Source of the DNA: Sphingomonas_O antarctica
GTDB lineage: Bacteria > Pseudomonadota > Alphaproteobacteria > Sphingomonadales > Sphingomonadaceae
Assembly (NCBI RefSeq): GCF_965137005.1
Contig: NZ_CBCRXM010000016.1
Span: 1 to 64,000 of the forward strand
Reading direction: 5' to 3'
DNA length: 64,000 nt
Made by a program: the position numbers and the translations under genes. The notes under the pieces were generated by a model, which saw only the letters and a program-made list of their open reading frames with translations, did no database searches and had not been told where the DNA came from. Positions 1 through 7,178 of this stretch are shown piece by piece (position 1 is the first letter of the stretch; each line of letters begins with the position of its first letter).

Positions 1-2741
1 ACCCCGATCTCCACCCCCAACGGCACATCCAGCACGACCAAAGGCTCCGCCGCCCCCGCCATCACGTCGCGGATCACCGGGGTCGCCGCCTCGACCGCGC
101 CCTCGGGCAATTCGAACACCAGCTCGTCATGCACCTGCAGCAACATCCGCACATCGTGCAGCCCGGCATCGCGCAACGCCCCCGGCATCCGGACCATCGC
201 GCGCTTGATGATGTCCGCACTCGTCCCCTGGATCGGCGCGTTGATCGCGGCGCGTTCGGCGCCCTGCCGCTCCATCTGCACCTTCGAATTGATGTTGGTG
301 AACCACGTCTTCCGCCCGAACAGCGTCGTCGTGAAGCCGGTTTCGCGCACGTTCGCAATCGTGTGCGCGATGTAGTTGCTGATGCCCGGAAAGCGTTCGA
401 AATAGCGGTCGATCATCGCCTGCGCCTCGTCCGCGGTGATCGCCAATCGCCCCGCCAGGCCCCAGCGCGAAATGCCGTAGAGGATCGCGAAATTGATCGT
501 TTTCGCCCGTCCGCGGGTGTCGCGATTGACCTCGCCGAACAATTCCTGCGCGGTCAGGCTGTGAATGTCGTCGCCGTTGCGGAACGCCTGTTTCAGCGCG
601 GGAACGTCCGCCATATGCGCCGCCAGCCGCAATTCGATCTGCGAATAATCGGCGCTCAGCAGCACATTGCCCGGCTCGGCGATGAACGCCTCGCGGATGC
701 GGCGGCCATTCTCGGTGCGGATCGGGATGTTCTGCAAATTGGGGTCGTTCGACGACAGCCGCCCGGTCTGCGCCCCGACCAGCGAATAACTGGTGTGCAC
801 CCGCCCCGTCTCGGGATTGATCTGCTGCTGCAACGCGTCGGTATAGGTCGCCTTGAGCTTGGACAATTCGCGCCAGTCGAGCACCTTGCGTGCCACCTCG
901 ACGCCCTGCCCCGCCAGCCGCTCCAGCTCCGACGCATCGGTCGAATACGCCCCCGCCTTGCCCTTGCGCCCGCCCTTCAACGCCATCTTGTCGAACAGGA
1001 TTTCGCCCAGCTGCTTGGGGCTGCCGATGGTGAATTTCTGCCCCGCCAGCGCGTGGATTTCCTCCTCCAGAACCGCCATCTGCCCGCCGAATTCGCTCGA
1101 CAGCCCGGTCAAATGATCGCGGTCGATCTTGATCCCCGCGCGCTCCATCATCGACAGCGTCTCGACCAGCCCGCGATCGACGCGTTCGTACACGCGCGAC
1201 ACGCTTTCGCGCGCCAGCCGCGGCTTCAGCTTGCGCCACAACCGCAACGTCACATCGGCATCCTCGGCGGCGTACCGCGTCGCATCGCGCAGCGGCACTT
1301 GGTCGAAGCAGAGCTGCCCCTTCCCCTTGCCGCACACTTCGGAAAACGGGATCGGCCGGTGCCCCAGATGCCGCTCGGACAATTCGTCCATATTGTTCGT
1401 GAACGCCTTCCCGGCATCGAGCGCGAAACTCATCACCAGCGTGTCGTCATACGGCGCGACGTTCAGCCCGTTCCGCGCGAACATCGAGATGTCGTATTTG
1501 AAATTATGCCCGATCTTGAGCACCGATGGATCGGCAAGCAACGCCCCCAGTTTCGCCAGCGCCGCCGCCTTGTCGACCTGCGCCGGGACTTCGCTCAGCA
1601 AATCGCGCCCGCCATGCGCCAGCGGCACGTAACACGCCTCGCCCGGCGCGACGCACAGCGAAAAGCCGATCAGCCGCGCGGCGCACGCATCCAGCCCGTC
1701 GGTTTCGGTATCGACCGCCACCGCGCCCAATTCGGTCGCGCGCGCGATCCAGTGATCGAGCCGGTCGAGATCGGTGACGCATTCATACGCGTCGAGGTCG
1801 AACGGCGTCTGCGGCTCGGGCGCGTCCTCGGCCCCGGGTGCCGTCGTGCCACCCGCCACGCCGCCGCCGGTCTGCCCGCCCAGCCGCGCCAGCAATGTCC
1901 GAAACCCGTGATGCTCGAGAAATTCGCGCAACGGCGCCTCGGGCAGCCCCTTCAATTCGAACCCGTCGATGTCGGGCAGCGCCTCGTTCGGATCGCAGCG
2001 CAGCTCGACCAGCTCGCGGCTCAACCGCGCCATGTCGGCATGATCGATCAGCGATTGCTTCAACTTGGGCTTGGTGATCCGGTCGGTGCTCGCCAGCACC
2101 GTCGTCAGGTCACCATATTCGACGATCAACTGCGCCGCGGTCTTCGGCCCGATCCCCGGCACCCCCGGCACATTGTCCACGCTATCCCCCATCAGCGCGA
2201 GGACATCGCCCAGCCGCTCCGGCCCCACGCCGAACTTTTCCACGACATGCTCGGCGCCCAGCCGCCGGTTGTTCATCGTGTCGTACAAATCGACGCCCGG
2301 TTCTATGAGCTGCATCAGATCCTTGTCGGAACTGACGATCGTCACCGTCCACCCGCGCCGCCGTGCTTCCTTGGTGTAACAGGCGATGATGTCGTCGGCC
2401 TCGAGGTCGTCCAGCTCGACGCACGGCAGCGACAGCGCGCGCGTCGCATCGCGCACCATCGGGAATTGCGGGCGCAGATCCTCGGGCGGTTCGGGCCGGT
2501 GCGCCTTGTATTCGGCGTACATGTCGTTGCGAAACGTCTTGGCCGACGCATCGAGGATCACCGCCATGTGCGTCGGCCCGCCCTCGCCGGAAAGCTCGGT
2601 GACCAGCTTCCACAGCATCGTCGTATAGCCGTACACCGCGCCCACCGGCTCGCCATGCTTGTTGGTCAGCGGCGGGAGGCGGTGATAGGCGCGGAAAATG
2701 TATCCGGAGCCGTCGACAAGATAGAGATGCGGGGAAGTCAT
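1..2741 (-). CDS. polA: DNA polymerase I (3' end off window)
   Basis: Repair and Okazaki-fragment polymerase. At least 913 codons are visible and the frame is still open at base 1, so only a few C-terminal residues are missing compared with typical Pol I (about 930 aa). Order: 5'-3' exonuclease domain (about residues 1-290), 3'-5' exonuclease domain, polymerase domain. The proofreading residues are present: VDTETDG near 341, HNFKYD near 411, YAAED near 490. Polymerase motif A is DYSQIELRL (near 698), motif B is RAKTINFAILYG (near 742) and motif C is QVHDE (near 867). Both nucleases and the polymerase therefore look active. The ATG at 2741 begins MTSPHLYLVDGSG, the usual N-terminus. It is followed upstream by REP-like repeats. 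Confidence 0.97.
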   Translation of the reverse strand, partial: MTSPHLYLVDGSGYIFRAYHRLPPLTNKHGEPVGAVYGYTTMLWKLVTELSGEGGPTHMAVILDASAKTFRNDMYAEYKAHRPEPPEDLRPQFPMVRDATRALSLPCVELDDLEADDIIACYTKEARRRGWTVTIVSSDKDLMQLIEPGVDLYDTMNNRRLGAEHVVEKFGVGPERLGDVLALMGDSVDNVPGVPGIGPKTAAQLIVEYGDLTTVLASTDRITKPKLKQSLIDHADMARLSRELVELRCDPNEALPDIDGFELKGLPEAPLREFLEHHGFRTLLARLGGQTGGGVAGGTTAPGAEDAPEPQTPFDLDAYECVTDLDRLDHWIARATELGAVAVDTETDGLDACAARLIGFSLCVAPGEACYVPLAHGGRDLLSEVPAQVDKAAALAKLGALLADPSVLKIGHNFKYDISMFARNGLNVAPYDDTLVMSFALDAGKAFTNNMDELSERHLGHRPIPFSEVCGKGKGQLCFDQVPLRDATRYAAEDADVTLRLWRKLKPRLARESVSRVYERVDRGLVETLSMMERAGIKIDRDHLTGLSSEFGGQMAVLEEEIHALAGQKFTIGSPKQLGEILFDKMALKGGRKGKAGAYSTDASELERLAGQGVEVARKVLDWRELSKLKATYTDALQQQINPETGRVHTSYSLVGAQTGRLSSNDPNLQNIPIRTENGRRIREAFIAEPGNVLLSADYSQIELRLAAHMADVPALKQAFRNGDDIHSLTAQELFGEVNRDTRGRAKTINFAILYGISRWGLAGRLAITADEAQAMIDRYFERFPGISNYIAHTIANVRETGFTTTLFGRKTWFTNINSKVQMERQGAERAAINAPIQGTSADIIKRAMVRMPGALRDAGLHDVRMLLQVHDELVFELPEGAVEAATPVIRDVMAGAAEPLVVLDVPLGVEIG

Positions 2742-2784
2742 TCGATCCGGGTTTACCCCCTCTCGACAGGGGCGCAACCCAGAC

Positions 2785-2832
2785 GTCACTCCCGCTCGCG
2801 GGAGGGACAGCTTGCGTAGCAAGCAGGGTGGG
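2785..2832 (-). repeat. REP-like palindromic repeat, copy A
   Basis: About 48 bp. It begins GTCACTCCCGC (plus strand), has an internal GC-rich stem (CCCGCTCGCGGG) and ends CAGGGTGGG. It is the near-exact inverse of copy B 40 bp downstream, so the two could form a long hairpin. Related copies C and D lie near 4030-4162. Confidence 0.8.
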
Positions 2833-2872
2833 ATCGAAGTGGAGGCATGCGCGACCTCCCGTTGGCCCACTC

Positions 2873-2920
2873 CCCACCCTGCTCGCTACGCNAGCTGTCC
2901 CTCCCGCCTGCGGGAGTGAC
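2873..2920 (+). repeat. REP-like palindromic repeat, copy B
   Basis: Same element as copy A in opposite orientation, starting CCCACCCTGCTCGC and ending GGGAGTGAC. It contains an undetermined base (N at 2892). Assembly trouble inside a hairpin-forming inverted repeat is a plausible cause of the N. Confidence 0.8.
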
Positions 2921-2968
2921 GACAAAGATCGCTTGATGCTAGATCATCCCCTAACAGGGAGACCCACC

Positions 2969-3838
2969 ATGATCCGCACCGCCCTCACCGCCGCCCTCAT
3001 CCTCATCACGACTCCCGCCACAGCAAGATTCGTCAGCCCGCGCATCACCGTCACCACGCAGGGCACCGGCCCCGACGTGATCCTCGTCCCCGGCCTGACG
3101 TCCAGCCCCGCGGCGTTCAAATATGTCGCGCAGGACTTGCCCGGCTATCGCTATCACTTCATCCAGGTGAAGGGCTTTGCCGGCGTTCCCGCCGAGGCAA
3201 ACGCCTCCGGCCCCGTCGCCGCGCCGGTCGCGGAGGAAATCGCCCGCTACATCACCGCCGAGCATCTGAAGGCCCCCGCCATCGTCGGCCATTCGATGGG
3301 CGGCACCATCGCGATGATGGTCGCGGCGCGGCACCCCGGATCGGTCGGCAAGCTCATGGTCGTCGATATGCCCCCGTTCCTGGGCCAGATGTTCGGCGGC
3401 CCGAACGCGACCAGCGCCAGCGTCAAGCCGATCGCCGACGGCATGATGGCCGGCTGGCAGAAATCGACCCCCGAAGCCCGCCGCGCCGCAAGCCACGAAC
3501 GCGTGGCCCAGATGGTCAATACCGCCGCCGAACTGCCGCAAATCACCAAGAGCGCGGACGACAGCGACGAAGCGACGGTGATGCACAGCTATGGCGAACT
3601 GATCGTCACCGATCTCCGCCCTGAATTGGCGAACGTATCCGCGCCCTCGACGGTACTGTACGTGACGCCAAAGGGCGCCCCACTCACCGATGCCCAGATC
3701 GACGCCGTCTACGCCGCCAGCTACGCCAACCTGAAAGGCGCCAAACTCACCCGCATCCCCGACAGCGCACACTTCATCATGTACGATGCCCGCCCCCGCT
3801 TCGCGATCGAGCTCAAGACCTTCCTGACGGCAAACTAA
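2969..3838 (+). CDS. alpha/beta-hydrolase, exported
   Basis: 289-aa alpha/beta-hydrolase fold protein. The nucleophile elbow GHSMGG places the catalytic Ser at about residue 109, an oxyanion-type VPGLTS stretch is near residue 40, and a likely catalytic His lies in DSAHFI near the C-terminus. A cleavable signal peptide (hydrophobic residues 4-17, ending PATA) suggests periplasmic or secreted location. The ATG at 2969 is chosen because AGGGAG lies 7-8 bases upstream; an in-frame ATG at 2828 would run through the REP repeat. Substrate cannot be told from the sequence; esterase, lipase and haloperoxidase-like relatives are all possible. The stop overlaps the next gene's ATG (TAATG). Confidence 0.85.
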   Translation: MIRTALTAALILITTPATARFVSPRITVTTQGTGPDVILVPGLTSSPAAFKYVAQDLPGYRYHFIQVKGFAGVPAEANASGPVAAPVAEEIARYITAEHLKAPAIVGHSMGGTIAMMVAARHPGSVGKLMVVDMPPFLGQMFGGPNATSASVKPIADGMMAGWQKSTPEARRAASHERVAQMVNTAAELPQITKSADDSDEATVMHSYGELIVTDLRPELANVSAPSTVLYVTPKGAPLTDAQIDAVYAASYANLKGAKLTRIPDSAHFIMYDARPRFAIELKTFLTAN

Positions 3839-4017
3839 TGACCGAAAAATTCGAACGCCACCGCCAGCCGTGGAAGACCGAAGAGGTCCAGAAACTCCAC
3901 CAGCTGGCGGCGAAAGGCATGTCGCTCAAAGCCATCGCCAAGGCGCTGACCCGCAGCGAGGAATCGACCAAGGACCGCGCGCGGGCGGACGGGTTGAAGG
4001 TCTCGAAGTTGCGGTAG
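3838..4017 (+). CDS. 59-aa helix-turn-helix/SANT-like small protein
   Basis: A 59-aa basic protein starting MTEKFERHRQPW, one base into the hydrolase stop codon (TAATG), so probably co-translated with it. Residues 12-45 have the pattern of a Myb/SANT-like or GcrA-type helix-turn-helix: PWKTEEVQKLHQLAAKGMS followed by IAKALTRSEESTKDRA, with a Trp-containing first helix and a basic last helix. It may bind DNA and regulate the adjacent hydrolase, but that is inference. Codon usage matches its neighbours, supporting a real gene. No specific family name can be assigned with confidence. Confidence 0.6.
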   Translation: MTEKFERHRQPWKTEEVQKLHQLAAKGMSLKAIAKALTRSEESTKDRARADGLKVSKLR

Positions 4018-4029
4018 GCAGGCACACTG

Positions 4030-4079
4030 CCCACCCTGGTCCGCTGCGCGAACCTGTCCCTCCCGCAAGCGGGAGTGAC
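4030..4079 (+). repeat. REP-like palindromic repeat, copy C
   Basis: Same family as copies A and B: begins CCCACCCTGGTCCGC, central TGTCCCTCCCGC, ends GGGAGTGAC. It lies 12 bases after the stop of the 59-aa gene, so its CTCCCGC/GCGGGAG hairpin may also serve as a transcript 3' end. Confidence 0.75.
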
Positions 4080-4103
4080 GCCTTGAACAGCGCCGAACCA
4101 GAC

Positions 4104-4162
4104 GTCACTCCCTTTAGGGAGGGTTAAACGCATGCGTTTAAGCGCGAAGCGCCAGGGTGGGG
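4104..4162 (-). repeat. REP-like repeat, copy D, with an internal perfect palindrome
   Basis: Opposite orientation to copy C: GTCACTCCC at one end and CAGGGTGGGG at the other. The middle differs from the other copies and carries an 18-bp perfect palindrome, TTAAACGCATGCGTTTAA, at 4124-4141. Copies C and D form a second inverted pair matching the A/B pair on the other side of the hydrolase cassette. Confidence 0.65.
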
Positions 4163-4172
4163 AGAGTTCCGC

Positions 4173-5543
4173 TCAACCCAACCGCCGCACCCCGAACTCC
4201 CGCCGCTTGCCGGTCAACTCGGTCACCGCCCATACCAGGGCATCCGCCCGGTCCGGCGACCGACCCGGCCCCTCATATCCGTGGATCGTCAGCCCGCACA
4301 GCTGGTCCTCCAGCTCCAGAAACGCCCCGGCATGTTTGACCCGCCCTTGCTGGTACAGATACGCCACCGGCTCGGCCCGCGCCGCCTTGCCGCGCGACGC
4401 ATGGACCAGCTTGACCGGCAGGCTGCTGTCCGCCGCCAACAGCACGCTCTTGACCATCTGGCCGCCATTATTGGCCTCCGCCACCACCTTGTCCGCGCCC
4501 CATTTGCCGGCGCAGGCGGCGACGGCGGCGGCCCATACATGCGGCGCGCTGCCCGGCACGCTGGCATCCTCCAGGACGACGATCTGCCCCGCCGGGCGGA
4601 TCGCCGCGGCGACGATGCCGCATTCGTCGCCGCGCATCGCCGACAGCCCGCTTTCGCCTGCTCCCTTGCTCGAGCCGGCGGGCGGATCGACCGCGACGAC
4701 GATCCGCCGCCACTCGTATTGCGGCGGATTGGCGTGATGATCGTCGGGCGGCGGCGTCCGGCACGCCTCGATCGTCGCCCGCGTCCACAGCGCGTCCGCC
4801 AGGTCGGACAGCACCTCGCCGTCCAGCTCCTGCCGCCCCAGCCGCGTGCCGCCATAGATGTCCTCCATCGACTCGACGAAACTCACTGGCAGCGCCCGAT
4901 TGTCGCGCGTGCGCCCCCGCGTTTCGATCGTCCCGCGCTGATCGCGCAGGCTGGTCAGGAACGGCCCGTGGCGCGGCGTGGTGGTCACGACGACACGCGG
5001 TGCCGGACCCTGGCGCAGCGCGAGCTGCAGGTTCGACCACGTCGCCCCCGGATACGCCCATTTGGCGATCTCGTCGCACCACGCGAAACTATGTTCGCCG
5101 CCGCGCAGGCCGTCGGGCCGCTCCCCCGAATAGGTTTTGGCCTCCACGCCATTGGACCAGCGCAGACGGCGCTTGCTCGGTTCCCAATGCGGGCGTTCCA
5201 GCGGGTGCGCGACGGCCAGGATGCCCGCTGCGCCCTCGACCATCACGTCGCGCACCTCGTCATGGGTCGCACCGACCAGGGCGATATGACACGGCGTCCC
5301 GCGCGGCGTCGCCATCGCGTGAAACTGCACCCATTCGGCCCCCGCGCGAGTCTTGCCGAAGCCGCGCCCGGCAAGGATCAGCCAGGTGCGCCAATCGTCG
5401 CCCGGCGGCAATTGGCCGTCATGCGCGGTGGCGAACCAGTGATCGATCAACAGGTCGCGATCCTCGGCGCGAAACAGCTTGCGGATCTTGGCCATCAACG
5501 CGTCGCGCGGCCGCATGCTCGCGGCATTTTGCAGCCAGTTCAA
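4173..5543 (-). CDS. Phage/GTA-type terminase large subunit
   Basis: 456-aa DNA-packaging ATPase-nuclease of the gene transfer agent (gp2-like) type. Walker A GRGFGKT is at residues 59-65 and the Walker B pair D156-E157 (FAWCDEIAKW). A C-terminal RNase H-like nuclease has acidic residues in VAVDPPAG, VVAEANNGG and RADALVWA, so it appears intact rather than eroded. The start is a TTG at 5543 that overlaps the small-subunit stop; an ATG at 5516 is the alternative. Odd point: no portal, protease or capsid gene follows. The next features downstream are REP repeats and the hydrolase cassette, so this is a leftover or relocated packaging module. Confidence 0.85.
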   Translation of the reverse strand: MNWLQNAASMRPRDALMAKIRKLFRAEDRDLLIDHWFATAHDGQLPPGDDWRTWLILAGRGFGKTRAGAEWVQFHAMATPRGTPCHIALVGATHDEVRDVMVEGAAGILAVAHPLERPHWEPSKRRLRWSNGVEAKTYSGERPDGLRGGEHSFAWCDEIAKWAYPGATWSNLQLALRQGPAPRVVVTTTPRHGPFLTSLRDQRGTIETRGRTRDNRALPVSFVESMEDIYGGTRLGRQELDGEVLSDLADALWTRATIEACRTPPPDDHHANPPQYEWRRIVVAVDPPAGSSKGAGESGLSAMRGDECGIVAAAIRPAGQIVVLEDASVPGSAPHVWAAAVAACAGKWGADKVVAEANNGGQMVKSVLLAADSSLPVKLVHASRGKAARAEPVAYLYQQGRVKHAGAFLELEDQLCGLTIHGYEGPGRSPDRADALVWAVTELTGKRREFGVRRLG

Positions 5544-5992
5544 AACAGCATCCCCAAATGCTTGGCCAGCGCCAGCAAGCCGATCCGCACCCGCTGGCGC
5601 GCCGCTGCATCCGCATCGGGATTGGCCTCGCGCGCCGCCTGATACGCCCCGGTCGCCTTCGCCGCCGCGGTCAGGACGATGGCGCGCGTCCGCTCGCTGA
5701 CGGGTTGGCGGCGCACCTCGACCGTGCCGTCCGGCCGGACGATCTCGACCTCGACCCCGTTATGCGTTTCGTCCACCGCATCGTCGAACACCCGCTCCTG
5801 CGACGCGTTGGCGGCGCGCGTCCAGTCATCGGCGAACACCGGATCGAGGCGTTTTTGCCGATACGCCGAATTGCGCGCCAGCCCCGTCGCCGCCAGTGCC
5901 CCCTTGATGCTGCCCCGCTCGTAAATCGCCGCGATAAAGCGATCCTTGAGCGCCCGCGACCATTTCAGGCGCGTTTCATAATCCTCCGACAT
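5540..5992 (-). CDS. Terminase small subunit-like protein
   Basis: 150 aa from the ATG at 5992, which has GGAGGGG about 8 bases upstream; an in-frame ATG at 6016 precedes that ribosome-binding site. The N-terminal half reads as a helix-turn-helix recruitment domain (SIKGALAATGLARNSAYRQ, about residues 28-46), as in phage small terminases and the equivalent gene of gene transfer agents. The C-terminal part is helical and Ala/Arg-rich. The stop overlaps the terminase large subunit start by 4 nt. The role is assigned from this partner and the HTH, not from a sure family match. Confidence 0.6.
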   Translation of the reverse strand: MSEDYETRLKWSRALKDRFIAAIYERGSIKGALAATGLARNSAYRQKRLDPVFADDWTRAANASQERVFDDAVDETHNGVEVEIVRPDGTVEVRRQPVSERTRAIVLTAAAKATGAYQAAREANPDADAAARQRVRIGLLALAKHLGMLF

Positions 5993-6103
5993 CCGCCAAT
6001 TCCCCTCCCGTTCCAAGGGTCGAAACTAGAACACTAATAGAACGAGTTTGTCAAGGATTTTTCCTAGAATAGGCCTCGGGTGGGGAGTGCACCGCCGATT
6101 GAG

Positions 6104-6128
6104 TGTCCGCTATTGGGGAATCCGGACA
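6104..6128. repeat. TGTCCG-N13-CGGACA palindrome, copy 1
   Basis: A 6-bp inverted repeat around a 13-nt loop containing TATTGGGG. It shares geometry and loop core with the element at 7133-7159. It lies upstream of the terminase pair and downstream of the GFA-family gene. Confidence 0.5.
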
Positions 6129-6213
6129 GACAGGTTTCGATCCTGAAATTCGACCTTTGGCCGTAGCGCCTTTGAAAGCAGATCGACCGAAGAAACGGCC
6201 ATCGAACGCGGCT

Positions 6214-6549
6214 TTACCAACTCGCGCCGTCAACCAACTTGCGGGGCAATGCTTCCCACAGCTGCGGATCGAACAGCCGAAGATTGATGCCCATCCGGTC
6301 GTAATCCGGGTCAATGGCGCTCCAGTGCGTAATCACCCCGCACGTTGGGCAATGAACCAGCGTCAGCACCCGATCTCCGTGAACATATCCGATGCCTTCG
6401 CCGTTAACTGCGACGCGAGCGGGCGGTGCGTAAGTCCAAAGCGCACCGGTACGCCGGCAGATTGAGCAATTGCATTCGCTGGCTTCGACCGGATCGTCCT
6501 CGATCGTGACGACGATCGCGCCGCAGTGGCAGCTTCCCTCGTGGCTCAT
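6214..6549 (-). CDS. GFA/CENP-V family zinc protein
   Basis: 111-aa protein of the Gfa-like (glutathione-dependent formaldehyde-activating enzyme/CENP-V) superfamily. It shows the family's Cys pattern: SCHCGA (Cys7, Cys9), ECNCSIC (Cys26, 28, 31) and HCPTCG (about 77, 80), which bind zinc. Most single-domain members have no proven enzymatic role, so formaldehyde activation should not be assumed. The start is taken at the ATG at 6549 (MSHEGSCHCG), preceded by GAGG; an upstream in-frame GTG at 6561 would remove that spacing. It sits in a patch of lower GC than the neighbours, between palindromic repeats, consistent with acquisition as a small cassette. Confidence 0.85.
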   Translation of the reverse strand: MSHEGSCHCGAIVVTIEDDPVEASECNCSICRRTGALWTYAPPARVAVNGEGIGYVHGDRVLTLVHCPTCGVITHWSAIDPDYDRMGINLRLFDPQLWEALPRKLVDGASW

Positions 6550-6669
6550 CAAGCACCTCACTCTACCGATCCGAAAACTTATGTGACGCTGAGCGGCGAC
6601 ACGTCAAACAACACGTGCGAGCTTCTTCGATGGGTCCGCTTTCGAGCGCCAAAACTACGCCCTTGGAAT

Positions 6670-6701
6670 GCCCACAATTGGGTGGTTAGCTGCCATTCGG
6701 T
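6670..6701. repeat. Diverged palindrome of the AATTGGGTNGTTA family, copy 2
   Basis: The loop AATTGGGTGGTTA matches copy 3 with one change. The flanking arms (GAATGCCCAC and GCTGCCATTC) are still partly complementary but no longer match TGTCCGC. It contains the stop codon of the lipoprotein gene. Confidence 0.4.
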
Positions 6702-7096
6702 TGGCGTGAACTCGGGAGTTGGCGCGCCGTCACGGTCAGGCCCGCTTGCTGCCCAACATGATTAACCACTTTGCCCTCCCGGTAGCCGATCTCAAGGTGA
6801 TGCAAATCAAGCCAGCGCAGCACGATTACCGGGGCACCGCTAAGCTGCTCACGTGTCAACTCCCCCTCATCTATCGTGAATATTTGAGCTTCCTGGCCCG
6901 TCGAGCGATGCTTCAGCTGCACGGTCTCTGAGAGTGCGCCGATCCCCGCTCCCGCCGTATCATATCGAACTATACGGGTAAGCCATTGACGATCAGGTGA
7001 CGCTTTCCAAGGAGTCTCAGTGATTTCGGTCGCTGAGCAAGCCCCAACTAGGATGGCGACAACCGAGCTTGCGATTAGAATTGAGCGCCTGTTCAC
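6686..7096 (-). CDS. Hypothetical small lipoprotein
   Basis: 136 aa from a GTG at 7096. The N-terminus is a basic-hydrophobic signal ending in a lipobox (LVGAC, Cys20), so it should be lipidated and anchored in a membrane. After Cys20 there is a largely beta-looking, charged domain with no motif that I recognise. No good ribosome-binding site precedes the GTG, and no in-frame ATG would retain the lipobox. Codon usage and GC are below those of flanking genes, as in the GFA gene next door. Function unknown. Confidence 0.6.
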   Translation of the reverse strand: MNRRSILIASSVVAILVGACSATEITETPWKASPDRQWLTRIVRYDTAGAGIGALSETVQLKHRSTGQEAQIFTIDEGELTREQLSGAPVIVLRWLDLHHLEIGYREGKVVNHVGQQAGLTVTARQLPSSRQPNGS

Positions 7097-7132
7097 GTCC
7101 GCTGATTACCCGCTGGCAAACTGCAAGATCAA

Positions 7133-7159
7133 TGTCCGCAATTGGGTCGTTAGCGGACA
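7133..7159. repeat. TGTCCGC-N13-GCGGACA palindrome, copy 3
   Basis: A perfect 7-bp inverted repeat around a 13-nt loop (AATTGGGTCGTTA). It lies between the 3' end of the DUF2891 gene and the lipoprotein gene. It is the best-preserved member of three related elements at 6104, 6670 and 7133. Confidence 0.6.
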
Positions 7160-7178
7160 GGCAGCTCCCCCAAGAAAA

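Noticed and set aside
129..2819. 896-codon open frame on the plus strand opposite polA
   Set aside because: Composition is Arg/Asp/His-rich without domains, and it runs antisense to a clearly conserved polymerase. It is a GC-rich third-position shadow.
2892..2892. N bases at 2892 and 9865 as possible frameshift sites
   Set aside because: Both reading contexts stay consistent across the N (a repeat at 2892, codon GNC in the oxoprolinase at 9865), so they are single undetermined bases only.
6051..6314. 87-codon minus-strand frame over the end of the GFA gene and the region downstream of it
   Set aside because: It overlaps the GFA gene in another frame and shows no family features or ribosome-binding site.
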